Shown here: positions 24,211 to 35,811 of the stretch, piece by piece | How positions within the stretch are numbered: the first letter of the stretch is position 1 | How the letters are laid out: each line of letters starts with the position of its first letter | Source: Symbiodinium sp. CCMP2592 | Lineage: Eukaryota; Sar; Dinophyceae; Suessiales; Symbiodiniaceae | Direction of reading: 5' to 3' | Length of the DNA: 64,000 nt | Assembly (NCBI GenBank): GCA_905221615.1 | Contig: CAJNDT010002902.1 | Coordinates: 723,528-787,527 of the forward strand | Notes under the pieces: generated by a model | What the model saw: only the letters and a program-made list of their open reading frames with translations | Database searches by the model: none | What the model was told of the DNA's origin: nothing | Position numbers and translations under genes: made by a program

Positions 24211-25754
24211 GGCACAAGGAACACTTAAGAGTTTGCGGCTGCATCAGCGGTGGCGACTTCTCAGAAATGCCTGGCCGTGTGCTTGATGCAGATTCTAGAA
24301 GCGTCCGGCTCCGATTCGTTGTGCTTGGTCTGCGTGCGAAAAGAAGGAGACTGGGGCCTTAACCTGTCATAGAGATTTAATCTCGGGAGACACGCATGTG
24401 CCACCTTACAATATCCTTTGGTATCCTAAGCGGCTTGCAGGTCAAGCTCAAGGGCACGACGCAGGCCAGTGTTATCCAGCGTTGACAAGAGATCCGTGGT
24501 CAGAGAATCACAGTTTACATGTTGCGAAGACATTGATCGGAAGTCCGGAGTCGCCCTAACTGCGTCAGGCGCAAGCAAAGAAAGCCGAGGAGCGAGCTAG
24601 CCGCTAGCCTTTGCAACAGACCACGTTCCTGAAGTGTCGAAGTACAGCAGGGCCACAGCAGAACTCATTCTGAAGTGGCGGTGCTTGCAAGCGAGTTGAA
24701 AGTTCTGTGACACGCCGAGCTGATGTCGGAGCGCTAGACCTGCGATTCAACCCAGGTCTTTCAGGATGCACGTGCCGTGTCAGGGATGCCTTCGGACAGT
24801 GTGAGACTCATGTCAACCTGCTATTACGTACACCATCATCGTCATCAGTCCTCTTCACCACCATTCCCGTTGCGCACACGACCCGGAAAAGAGCAGGAAC
24901 ATCGTGAGTGAGATTGGAATGAGAGAGGTAGGGTGGACTGACGGATCTTTGAAGGAGCCGCCATCGACGGTTGGTACCAACTCGGACCGAACGGAGGCGC
25001 ACGGGGTGTTAGAGCCTACTGCGGTGATTGCGTTTGGAGCGTCACCTCCGAAAGCATCCGAGAGCATCTCTGTTAGAGTCTCTTTTTTCTGCGCCAGGAG
25101 ACTCAGCAAAGCGCGGAGGAGTGGCTGTGGACACTAACTGCAACCATCAAGTTAGCGTGCATCGACACTGCAGGAGCCCTCACACTCGGCTGGGGACACT
25201 TCGAACCGGGTCGAGGCAAGCAGTTTGAGTTGCATCGCTTTGCGCAAGGCAGAGAATTGCCTCGCGACGGCTTGAAGTGAACGTGTGTGAAGTCGTGTCG
25301 GCTTCGCTGTTGGAGAGCGAAGGAGCCGGCCTATGCCTGCCGTGACTTGCAGAAGGGACGTTTCGCTCGCTTTCGATTCTTCTCGGTGGACCTTACACCG
25401 CGATCGAATGTCGAGGCTTTTGAGGCTCCGGAGTCTTCGTCAATACTCCTGCAGACTCGAGTCGCGCTCAACCTCCCTGCAATCTGGTGGGCTTGGGCTG
25501 TTTGCCGCAGGAAGACACTGCGCAAGAAAACTCCGAAGCGGAGAGGCTCAAGGCTGCACCCTTGTGCTGTCTTTAGGGGAAGGCGAGTCTTGGTGCAAGT
25601 CGCCAAGTCGCGTGCCAGGTCGACCTCGAGATGCTGGAACTCATGAGACAACACTACGAGACTTGAGCCTCCGAAAAAGCGTTAAAAGCTGCTGCATGTG
25701 ACGACGTGACGACGTGACGATGACGACACGGTACTCCGCCTGGGATATCCATTC
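24211..25754. other. no confident gene
   Basis: Frames on both strands at 24855-25137 are open and mutually antisense, and neither has a motif. The same holds for 25287-25701. A GACGACGTGACGACGTGAC repeat lies near 25700. Nothing else was recognised. Confidence 0.4.
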
Positions 25755-26193
25755 TTGGAAGATGCTCAGCTACAGAAAAGCCCAAGACTAAGTTTGAGGC
25801 CGAGGCTGGCACCGGTGGCACCGGGATTTCCTCGCACTCGCGGCCATGGCACAATTTCGCTCACAGGCGGGGACCGGGCCACAGAAAGCAAGGTCAGGTG
25901 TTCCTCAGCCTTTGCTCGGCATTTCCAAGCCTTTGACACCAGGCCGCGTGTCTGGAGCTTGCCGAAGCGCCTTCGGGGCATCTGGCTCAGCGTTCCTCGC
26001 ATTCGAACGCATTGTGCGCAAACCACCGCGAGCTCTGCGACAGGCTCCGGCTGCACTCGCTCCCGCAGGCGAACCACCTGCCCTTTCAATTGTATGACGC
26101 ATGAGCAAAAGATCGTCACGCAGAGGCACTGCGGATCCGGCTTCCGACAAGTGTGGCGGCGCAGGAGGAGATTTTCGAGCTCGTTCGGCACCC
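25755..26193 (+). CDS. possible exons of an unknown protein
   Basis: Within this interval the + strand gives FARHFQAFDTRPRVWSLPKR, then in another frame CANHRELCDRLRLHSLPQAN, then (26124-26193, after a CGCAG acceptor and before a GTGAGT donor) ALRIRLPTSVAAQEEIFELV. The change of frame between segments is what short-exon genes produce. No domain is recognised. The 141-codon minus frame over the same interval is judged a shadow, but the evidence is not decisive. Confidence 0.3.
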
Positions 26194-28639
26194 GTGAGTG
26201 AGCTTGCGGGTAACTCTCGTGGCGGGTGAGCTTGTGGAGTCTTGTGGAAGGCCGGGGTTATGTCATGTTTGTGTCATCATCCGCTCCCGCTCTGCGGATC
26301 TGGATCTGATGGGCTGAGCTGCTTCATGAGCTTAACGGGCTTAGCCAGTCCAAGACACAGGACGCGCCGCTGATAAGACACCACAGCATGCTGGCGCTTG
26401 CTGGCCACAAAGCGGTGCGCTTCATGATCCGCATGAACGAGACCCGTAGCAGATTATACAGTGTATGCAGAGAACAGAATCAAGTTTCTTCTCGACCGCC
26501 CCGGCTGGGTCAGATTCAACAATCACGTCAACACAGCACACATAGCACTGCTACCATGCCATGAGCTGCAATGTCCTCGACAAAGGGCGAGGACTCGCGT
26601 CTTTGAGCGTCTGAGACGTCCGTTTCAGACGTCTCCTTTGCAAGGACACCGAGCTGGGGGAATCCCACCTGGCCTGGGACCCTGGGACCCTGGGACCGAG
26701 CCAGCCGCGCTCAGGAGTTGTGGCAGAACGCAGAGAGCGGGACCGAGCGGCTCTGCGGCTTCCAAGGTCGCTTCGGGTTCCGAGCTGCCTGGAGCCGTGG
26801 GCAGCGCCGAGGACCCAAGCAGGGAGACGGGGAGAAGGGGAGCCCCAAACACCCGAAGCGACGATTCGACGCACTCCCTTCGGAGTGAAGCCTTGCTCGG
26901 CCAGGCCCCGAAGCCCACGGTGCGTGTCGCCTCGCCAGAGCCGGAGGCGGGAGGCTTAGGCGATGATCCGGAGTCACTTTGCAATCTCGCAGGCGACGTC
27001 GGTGTCTGTAGCACCTCCTGATGATGCGCCACCGAAGTGCGCAACACGGCTATGAAAGTCCCCGAGCGTCCGACCGGAAGTAACACTTTTTCATGCTGAG
27101 GTAAGGTGCGGAAACACGTCGTGCAGCAGTGGAGTGCGTGTGCTGTCGTGGCCAGCCACAGGCATCCCCCAACAGCCATGGGAAGTCCTACATCGAGCAG
27201 AAGATAGGTCACCCGGCTCACCGTTTTTTTACGGTCAAAGCTTGTGCAGAGTGCTTCCAGTGACAGATGAGCTGTGCATCGGGGCCCTGAACAAGTTTCA
27301 TGCAAAATCTGCATTGAGCCAAAGGTGCCTGGGTGTCCTTTAACACCCTGCATTCTGATGCGATGAGCACGAACATGGAGGCGCTTTTCCTCCGAGTCGA
27401 ACACTGATCACAGTCAGCTGCTGATCACAGGATCCCTTCCCCAGTGTCAGCTGGCAGTGGGAGCACCGGAGTGGCCTTTCGGGCAGCACTGCTTCAAGTT
27501 TTCCACATGCGAACATGAAGCGGCCAGTGCTGCAGCGACATTTTTTCCTGGTCCCGACTCGCTTTGAGCTGAGGCTGGCGAGACTATCCCCGCAAAGTGA
27601 GCACGAAGATCGAGCAAGCTTATCGTGCCGGGGAGACCAAGACGAGGGTGCAGACTGGAAAGACGCTTGGCTTGGTTGTGTCGTTGTGCACTGTCCTCGC
27701 AGATTGAAGATAGACGGACGGGCATGTGACACTTGTGTCGGTCTGCCTTTTTCAGGAAAGGATCCGTACCCATGGAGATTTTCTTTGAGGCTGGTCACTT
27801 CAATGGCAACTTCAATCTAACAGCTCGGATCAATAGAACAGGACATGCTGCAGCATGATCCCATCTCTGGCAACACCCGGAACGTGAACAGGGCAGGTGA
27901 CTTTTCCTGCCGACGCTTGTTGAAGGAACATCTGCTGGCGTTCCTTTGAGTTTGGTTCGTGTCATTGACTTGTTGCGCCATTGGTGCTCGCATGAGCCTT
28001 CGGCCTGTGGGCTTCGTGCATGTTGCGACTCAGTGCCAGTACGCATGTCGCGCCAATCTTGCGTATCCAAGGACAGAAGCTCGTGCGTTTCCTGGGCGGC
28101 ATAGTCAGGATGCCGGCGTGAAATGAGCACACCATAGGGGACGATGCTGTAAGCAGTGCACAGCTCTGAACACATCCCGTGCATGGACAAGTCAACCTTG
28201 TTTCGACTGATTAACCGGAGAGCTCAAGCTATGGACTGAGCTTCGCACAAAGGAGACACATCATGAACCTACCATGCTTGATGGGCATGCAGAGCGTTTT
28301 CCGTGCAGAAGGGAGCAGTGACGACACCATTCACCGATGCATAACACGACATGACATGTGTAGACAAGACGAGCTTTTGCCCATTTCCAGGACGCTGGAG
28401 ACGGGCAAACCTCGGAAGGCGAAGATGCCATAAACCTTGGCCCAAGTGCCATTGCTTGTGCGGTCTGCCTTTTGACAGCGAGCGTCGAGTGTCCGGGCAG
28501 ATGGGGTGTCAGGATGTTGTCCAGAGCCGTTACATATTCCTGCAGCAGGAGCGCTTCCACGATTACCAGAAAAGGCGCAAGAGGCACGTGGACCCAGATG
28601 CGCACCAGGAGCCCCATGAGCCCGCATGAGCTTTCTGTT
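26194..28639. other. unassigned, may hold N-terminal channel exons
   Basis: A proline/serine/glutamate-rich + frame at 26700-27020 (for example TVRVASPEPEAGGLGDDPES) could be disordered coding sequence. A + segment at 27760-27850 reads MEIFFEAGHFNGNFNLTARI after a TTTTTCAG acceptor. Another near 28551-28629 reads ERFHDYQKRRKRHVDPDAHQ. All lie just upstream of the channel gene and on its strand, but no link can be shown. The long minus frame 26625-27404 is considered a shadow. Confidence 0.3.
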
Positions 28640-31600
28640 GCCCGAGCTAACCCTGAGGGTCGGTTGAAGAAGAATGCTTTAAGGCTGGTGTTGGATATGT
28701 TTGGGAATCCCAGGAGCCGGTGAAGGAGAGTCCCTATCACAACGGCTGCTGCGGGCTGGTCGCTGCAAGCCCTGTCTTCTTCTCTTGCTACTGGGCTTTC
28801 ATAGGCGCTGGGCAGGGCACATCTCATGGGGTTTTGATTCAGTCCTCAGGTTGTGAGGTTGCAGAATGCAAGGTTCGATGGGCATGGTCATCGCCTACTG
28901 TTTCTGGCTTGGCATTGAAGCCGCAGCTTGCCTGCACTGGACTATACTGGTTGCTACGACGACCGGCCTAGCATTGGTCGCTGCCTTCCAACTTTGTGCT
29001 CTGGGCCTTCAGTGTTCGGTCAGGACAACAACACGCACAAGTCGCACTCCCTCTATCAAGCCGAGGCTTAGAACTGTTGTCAAAGGATTGGGTATGAAGC
29101 CCTGCCTGTGCAGTGCCAGGTACGGGATTCTTCAGGGTTTTGGGACCATGGGGACGGTCTTCGGCTCGGGTGGTTAGTTGGAGGTCACAGCCTGGGCGCG
29201 GGAGACAGGGCATTTTCTCTTACGAAGGAGCAAAGCACGGGAAGGCTTTGCCCGCCGGGGACTAGAGTGCTACTGGTATCCATGCCGAGGAATCTCGGAG
29301 CGTTGGCCGTTGCAAGCAAGAGCCATGCAAATCTAATGTCGCGAAAGTCTCTCACCAAGCCCTCCTTTGTCCCATGCTCGCATAGAGGTTTTAAAACCTC
29401 GCATTCGCTGACCTGGCAGTCGTGCCATGTTTGCTTGTGGTCCGAGAGACCTTTCTTCGGCCGGCCTTTGTCAGGTCAACCCCATCTTCGCAGTGGTTGA
29501 GAACATCTTTTGTGTGGCTTTGTCTGCATGGGGCCTGGGAAACGGTGCCCCCCGGAGACTTTGAAAACCATCGTTTCGGCTTGCCCTGATCCTACATGGC
29601 TGCGACTGTCTTGACGATTTTGTTTGCCTGGAGCGCAGGGTGTTGTTACTGTACAAGCTCAGCACACGCGCACACAAACAAACAAACAAACAAACAAACA
29701 AACAAGCAAACAAACAAACAAACAAACAAACACGCACACACACACACACAAACAACCAAGCAACCAAACAACAAACAACCACACGAACACACAAACACAC
29801 AAACAACCAAGCAACCAAACAACCACACAAACACGCAAACACACAAACAACCAAGCAACCAAGCAACCAAGCAACCACACAAACACACAAACACACGAAC
29901 ACACAGCCACACAACACACACACACAAACACACAAACACACAAACACACAAACACACAAACACACAACACACACACAAACACACAAACACACAAACACAC
30001 AAACATACATACACACAAGCACACAAGCACACAAGCACACAAGCACACAAGCACACAAGCACACAAGCACACAAGCACACAAGCACACAAGCACACAAGC
30101 ACACAAGCACACAAGCACACAAGCAGGCACACACACACACAAGCACACAAACACCAACACAAACAGACACAGACACAGACACAGACACAGACACAGACAC
30201 AGACACAGACACAGACACAGACACAGACACAGACACAGACACAGACACAGACACAGACACAGACACAGACACACACACACACACACATGCATGATCTCGG
30301 TTCTCGGTTCGCCGACCCGCCCTTTCCAATGGTATCCCCCCACCGCCCCAAAACCGTCATCTGTCACGAGGATGGCGTCCCAAAGACGCCCGATCCGTGT
30401 GACAGTACAATTATATCCGGCACGATTCAAACGTGAGGCCGCCAAAGCGTCAACAGTCACCAGGATCGCGTTCCAAAAACACACCCGATCCTTGTGACTG
30501 TGGACACTTCTCAACGAAAAACGCTCCGACATGAGTGTCTTATACAAGGCAACCGTCACGAGGACCGCGTTCGATGACAGGCCCGATCCCCGTGACAGCT
30601 GGCCCGTTGTAACCTTGTGGCAATTGCCCCCAAATGCGGCAGCTGTGTCGAAGATAGTGGCCCTACGACCTACGATCAATAAAGCCATAATCTTTACCAG
30701 GCACGTGACAGAAGACACCCGACGACCAACCAAAGAAACATTAAGATGTTTGAGATAATGATGATGATGATGGTCATCGTCCCCATCACCATCATCATCA
30801 TCATCACATGATCATCATAGGGATGAGTATGCCAAACGCCCAAAGCAGACCCGAAAACGCAGGGGGGAACCACCGCAAGAAAACCCGAACCCACACCATG
30901 CCACAGACCCACCCCGGGACCACACTACACCACAGGGAGGGGGAAGCAACCCACCACCACACCACACCACACCACAGGAAGGGGGGGGCAGGGGAACCAT
31001 TGGTGGGGAAGGGGGGGGCGGGCCGAATCGGGATCATATGTTTACATTTAAGTATATATTTATATATGCCAAGTCCTGAAATAGATAGAGGTATAGGTTG
31101 ATAGATAGATAGACAGACACGCGCGCAGCTAGCTGCGGCACCTCGCAACGCAGGTGTTCTTCACTGCGGAGCTGATAATTCGCTTCTGTGGCTTTCGCAG
31201 AAAGCGGAACTGCTTCCATGATATGTGGTTCATCTTTGATCTGGCCGGGTCCCAAGTTCACAGATGTTGTACCGCTAGATGATGTGGCATGAATTCGTCG
31301 CAAAGCTCCCCGCATGCATAGACTGCAGCCATGCCATATACCGAGAGTGTGTGAGTGTGCATGTGAGAGTGTGTGCTTGTGAGTGTGTGTGTGTGCGCGT
31401 GCATGCTGAGATTTTGGTGATCCTGATGGTGGCCGAGCTTTGGATCGTTCCGATCATCATCATATTTTTGCCAGATCTGAGTTGGGAGCCCGGATGTCGG
31501 CTCCTGGAGAAATCAAGCCGATCTAGTCCGAGTGATTTGCAGAGCAGATGGCTCAACCCTTGCAATCTTCGGCCGTTGGTTTGTCTCGTAGATTGCATGT

Positions 31601-34600
31601 CCTAGTGAATGCAATGTATACATGTCACAAGTGTCCAGATGCGCGGACACACACACACACACATATTGTGAATACAAATACAATAGGTTCAATAGATCTA
31701 AACAGATGAGTGATTGAACAGGCAAGTGCACTGTTTATGTGTGTATGCATACAAATACAAAGTCTTGATGTTGTCATATCATATTACATGACTCTACATA
31801 TTATATGAAATATCAACATCTATACTGGAGCATCATGCCCAGATGTCAATTATGTGGTCAGCGCATTCTGCCTTTGAGCTCCGCTTGCTCTCCTCTCCGA
31901 GGCGAGGCGCTCCAAGAGTTCCAACTTCTTCGCGCGCCCGGAGCTCAGAGAGCCAAGGAGCCAGGAAAAGGAAACGGTGAGAAGTGATATTGATAGGTTT
32001 CATAATTTATATCTTTGTCTTTTATACCAGAGGAGTCATCTTGTTGTAGACCTATCGGAGTGCATGCATGAGCCGGTCTACGTGCGGGACGACCGTATGG
32101 ATCATTACGAGATGGTAAGATGTAGAGAAGGAGAGTCTTCTTTCCAGCTCAGGCTTCGGTTAGTGCGCATGGCACGACTAACGAGCCTTCTTCGAGCTTT
32201 TCCAGAAGCGATGATGCTGCTGAAAGGCGAGGAGGGGAGAAGCATGTTGCCAGGCCTAACCAATCTCGCGCGTTTTCCGGCTGCTGAGAAGTTGACCGAA
32301 CCAGAAGCAAAGTTTCGTTTGTGCTCCGGGAGGTTTCATAGCCTTCAAGCGAATGCCCATTCAGGAAAGTCCGGACTAGCTGGTCATCATCGCAGCATGC
32401 TATGTGGATGCATTCGTTACCGTGGTCTTGTCGAGGTACATGCCATATGCCCCCGTGCAGAGAAGTTGCACCTTGAAGTCAGAAACCAAAGCACCTCTCA
32501 GCAATCCACGTGTGGCCAGGCATCTCGGCAGCCATGCGGGGGGTGATGACCACCATGTGCTTGCTGCTGGGCACAACTTTGGGAGGAGTTTCCTCAAGCG
32601 ATTGCAAGGCTTTGCTTCAAACATAGGGTCTGAGCCCAAAGGGCCTCTCGGCGAGCCCTCTTCCGACGTCTGAGGCTGTTGGTCATCTTGTTCATGTGCG
32701 CACTGATTTTCAAGTTCGTTGTGCAGGCATCGTGGGGCCCACAGCCCCGAAAAGCAGCAGACATGCATGCAGGCTTGTTTTTTCACCCACTCGTTCACTC
32801 GCTCTCGTTGGCTCTCGGTCCAGGACAGAGAAAGCCTCTAAAATCAGATTTTGCAGGCTCAGTTCCTTGAGGTTCGCGGTCTTGAAAGATGCACGTGGCG
32901 GTTACGGATTTGCACATGGTGCGATTGCAAAACCTGTCACGGGCTAGGCTTTAGCAGGAATTCCAAAGCCAGGTCATCGAGTTCACGTTTGAATGGTGCA
33001 TGTGGCTTTCATGGTTTTGCAGAGCCAGACAAAACTAGAAGGTTCACAGCGAAAACTAGGTCTGTGGAGAGTGTGGTAGTTGGTTTAGCAATCACATGTA
33101 GTTGCAGGCCACAGGGCGCAAAATGCAGTCAGGTCCTTGTCAGGTCCATTAGCAGGAGACTACCATAAGGTAGTTGCATACATACATACATACATACAGA
33201 TGTACGTGCATACATACATATGTACATTCTTGCATATAGGTATACCATACACGTATTTTCAAAAGCAGACGTTTGTCATTGTTTGCTGTCCTGTCTGTCA
33301 CATGTGCGAGACCTTGCCAGTTGCGGCTGGCCGAGATATGTCATTCAATACAGCCCAGTGCTATACAAGCGAATGCGACGATGATAGATACTGTCTTAGT
33401 TAGGCCATCAAGCGTACAAGCTGTCTTTGGGCCGCAATTTCGTCGGCGTAATTTAGCAGCGGCCTTTGCATGCGTGCCAGTCGACCGACTCCGACGCCGC
33501 GAAGTATTTGGAGACCAGATATTTCAGCAGCGTCGAGCAATCGATGAGGCCTGGCCGTACCAAGTTGTAGAACTTGCTTGCAGGGGCTGTCGGCAGCAAT
33601 GGTCGCGACATGTTTAAGTGGGAGCTGCTTACTTTACAGAAACAGAAGCGGTCATGTTCTTGCAAGCAAATGCACCATATCAGGTCACTCTTCATGCACG
33701 CGACCCTCGTAGACGGTCCAGCCGTTGTTCCTTTGTTCTGCATTTCGATCCAGCTGCTTGTTTTGCGAGTTGTTTCGAGTTTCACATGTGATGACCAGTA
33801 GAGACTTTTTCCGTGCCACGCATGTTCATCTGTGCTCGCACTTACCCGGTAAACGCGTAGCACTCGCTTACGGTGCCAAACTGGGAGTGCGTAGCACGCA
33901 CTGGGCGCTGAGGTGTTCGACGCCTCTCGGCTGGTCTCGATGGATGCCCTGCCAGAGTCGCCTACTTCGGTAGGACGCGCAGCGAGGCTTTTCTTCGCTT
34001 CCCGAGGAGATAGCAGCTCTCGGTGGAGCTCTCGGCAGCATAATGGTCCACTCCTGAGTCACAGTCCGGGCCAGCTGATGGTGCGGGAATCGCGCCCACC
34101 ATGGTTGTCGAAGTGTGCTTAGGCCTACCTTTTCCTCGGTTGCATTATCCTGAGCGCCTTCACGGTGGCTCGGCCTGCAGTCAGGTGCTGCAGTGCTCCG
34201 GCTTTCCAAACCTGGTGGCTTGAAAACCGAACGAACAGATTCGCTCATCGCTGCTCTTCTTGTTCCCAAACCTGCTCGCCGAGGTGCTCAACATGCTTAT
34301 AGGAATCTTGTGTGAGGTCCGCATCCAAGTTTGCTCATCCAGCCAGATGAACCTGCAGAGCATCATGAGAGCGATGAGGTGATCAACAAGGTGTCTGAAG
34401 CGGAAAAGGAGGAGGCTCCAGCGATGCTCTGCACTCGCTTGCCCTTGTCGAGCATCAGACAGCACCGTCACAGGGCGAATTAGAGCAGTCACCATGTTAT
34501 TCTTCGGGAGCACAGTTAGATTCCAGATCTTGCCTGTTGTTAACTGGCCAAGCTGCAAGCAATGATGCGATGAGAACAAGGGCTCTTCCGTGACAGCGAT

Positions 34601-35500
34601 GAGCATCGGCGCAGGCACAGATTCGGTACCTGAAAAGACATCTTCAGGACATTTTCGAGTGCTATGCTGCGGCCTTGATCCGTGTACGTGATCTGTCCGG
34701 GCAACTCTTCCGAGTTGGATGAGCACCGAGGATGTGAATCAGGACAAGTCCATCGGTGAGAAGGAGTTTGCACTGCTCTTGCAAAACCTGGAGTTCCGTG
34801 AGATCCTGTCAAAGTTTGGTGAGTGGCCTAGATAGTCTGCACTCCCCCCGCGCGCACCGCTTGCACTGTGCAGTGCTGAGGTACGGATATCCAAGATCTG
34901 CAGGACATCATGGCCGTGCCCTGCATAATTCAGTTTCAGTCGGACTCGGACTGCATTAGACTTAGTGTCGTATGTGTCTGGGCATGCGCCGTCCATGCAC
35001 AAAGGCCGTCTACAACGAGCGTGCAGGCAATGCGTGTGATCAAAGCAGTTGGTTGCAGCAAGCTGCGATGAGCACAGAGCAGCACAGATTTAACATTGGG
35101 ATCCCTTTGCCCCTTGTCTTCTCGTGAGTCCTGTGCAGATGCGCCCCCCCCATTCGTGGCTGTAGGCTATCAGCTCTGTAGTGGGGGTTGGGCATGGAAG
35201 TGTTCGAAGCTATAGATCTTTGCGCACCTGCAGCGCATGAATCGCGACCGATTAGCATTTTTCAAAGTCCGCGATGGGGAGTTCAGGCGCAGATTTCATA
35301 TCGCAGTCTGACTTTGCCTGCAGGCACCAGTGTCGAGTTCAATGAACTCATTGGAGTAGTGTTGCGCCTCAAGGCCGGGGGGCTTTTAAGTGAGGCCGCA
35401 AATTATTGTAGTCTGAGTGCTCCACGGGGACTTGCAGCGAGTCGTTAGTTCCAGGGCGGCAACAATGCGCAAGTCACAGACATCGTGGACTTGCGAAAGC
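28640..35500 (+). CDS. single-domain voltage-gated cation channel with EF-hands
   Basis: Exons joined across splice sites give one six-helix ion-transport domain. The exon ending at 28698 (LKKNALRLVLD) joins 28865-28925, giving GSMGMVIAYCFWLGIEA (S1). Exon 31154-31243 gives VFFTAELIIRFCGFRRK and DMWFIFDL (S2). It joins exon 31411 onward, ILVILMVAELWIVPI (S3), in phase across a GC donor. Exon 32148-32226 is the voltage sensor LRLRLVRMARLTSLLRAF (S4), with repeated Arg. Exon 32656-32726 joins in phase: ALFRRLRLLVILFMCALIF (S5). A segment from about 33684 reads SLFMHATLVDGP, resembling the pore loop. Exons 34284-34316 and 34379-34414 join as VLNMLIGILCE / VINKVSEAEKEEA (S6 and its cytosolic extension). 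Exon 34715-34818 holds an EF-hand loop DVNQDKSIGEKE (Lys at the usual Gly position). Exon 34881-34915 gives TDIQDLQDIMA; 35324-35373 and 35455 onward give VEFNELIGVVLRLK / GGNNAQVTDIVDLRKLL, a second EF-hand half. Not found: the S1-S2 linker, full pore exon, N-terminus and true end. It probably conducts Na+ or Ca2+ under Ca2+ control. Confidence 0.75.
29662..30289. repeat. CA-rich microsatellite inside a channel intron
   Basis: The array runs from an (AAAC)n block (about 29677-29730) through ACAAACAC and ACACAAGC variants to a nearly pure hexamer block CACAGA (about 30166-30268) and a short CA run. It lies between the S1 exon (ends 28925) and the S2 exon (starts 31154) of the channel gene. 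The long open frames on both strands (Thr/Gln/His repeats on +, Cys/Val repeats on -) are translations of the repeat, not genes. Confidence 0.95.
30754..30807. repeat. ATG/CAT triplet inverted repeat
   Basis: An ATGATGATGATGATGG run is followed, after a short spacer with GTCATCGTCCCC, by CACCATCATCATCATCATC. The two halves are reverse complements and can fold into a hairpin. Confidence 0.85.
30950..31024. repeat. CCACA repeat and G-run cluster
   Basis: An ACCAC/CCACA run is followed by several G runs of 4-9 bases (GGGGGGGG and similar) within about 50 bases. The G runs are dense enough to form a G-quadruplex on the + strand. The site lies in the channel intron before S2. Confidence 0.7.
31079..31119. 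repeat. GATA-type microsatellite
   Basis: Short degenerate GATA/GACA run just upstream of the S2 exon acceptor. Confidence 0.85.
33175..33246. repeat. ACAT-type microsatellite
   Basis: ATACATACATACATACATAC followed by diverged copies, inside the channel interval between the S5 and pore exons. Confidence 0.9.
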
Positions 35501-35811
35501 TCCTTGGATTTCATCGAACAGCATGTGTGCAAGAGGTGTCTGCAAACACTGGGCAAGCGAGGTGTGTCAAGTCGGTCTCCGACAAGCTGGAGTGCCTCCT
35601 GGACCCCACCAAAGGCCAGGATTTAACAGCATTAGGCCTTTCAGCAGGCGGCAGTCGTGCCATGTACAGTACGCGTTCTCATGGCAGTCCCTCGCGGCCC
35701 ACCGCAGCCACTCATCGAGTCCATCGAGGACTCGAAAGGGGCTCTAAGTCTAAGTGAAATGCGAAGTCTAAGTGTCTCACGCTGAGGGGCAGTGGCTTCC
35801 CTCTGTAGCAG

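Noticed and set aside
26625-27404. 259-codon minus-strand frame
   Set aside because: GC-rich shadow with no motif; the opposite strand carries equally open frames and is the strand used by the neighbouring channel gene.
29471-30733. Several overlapping frames of 227-420 codons on both strands
   Set aside because: They cover the CA-rich array in all frames, as expected when a repeat lacks stop codons.
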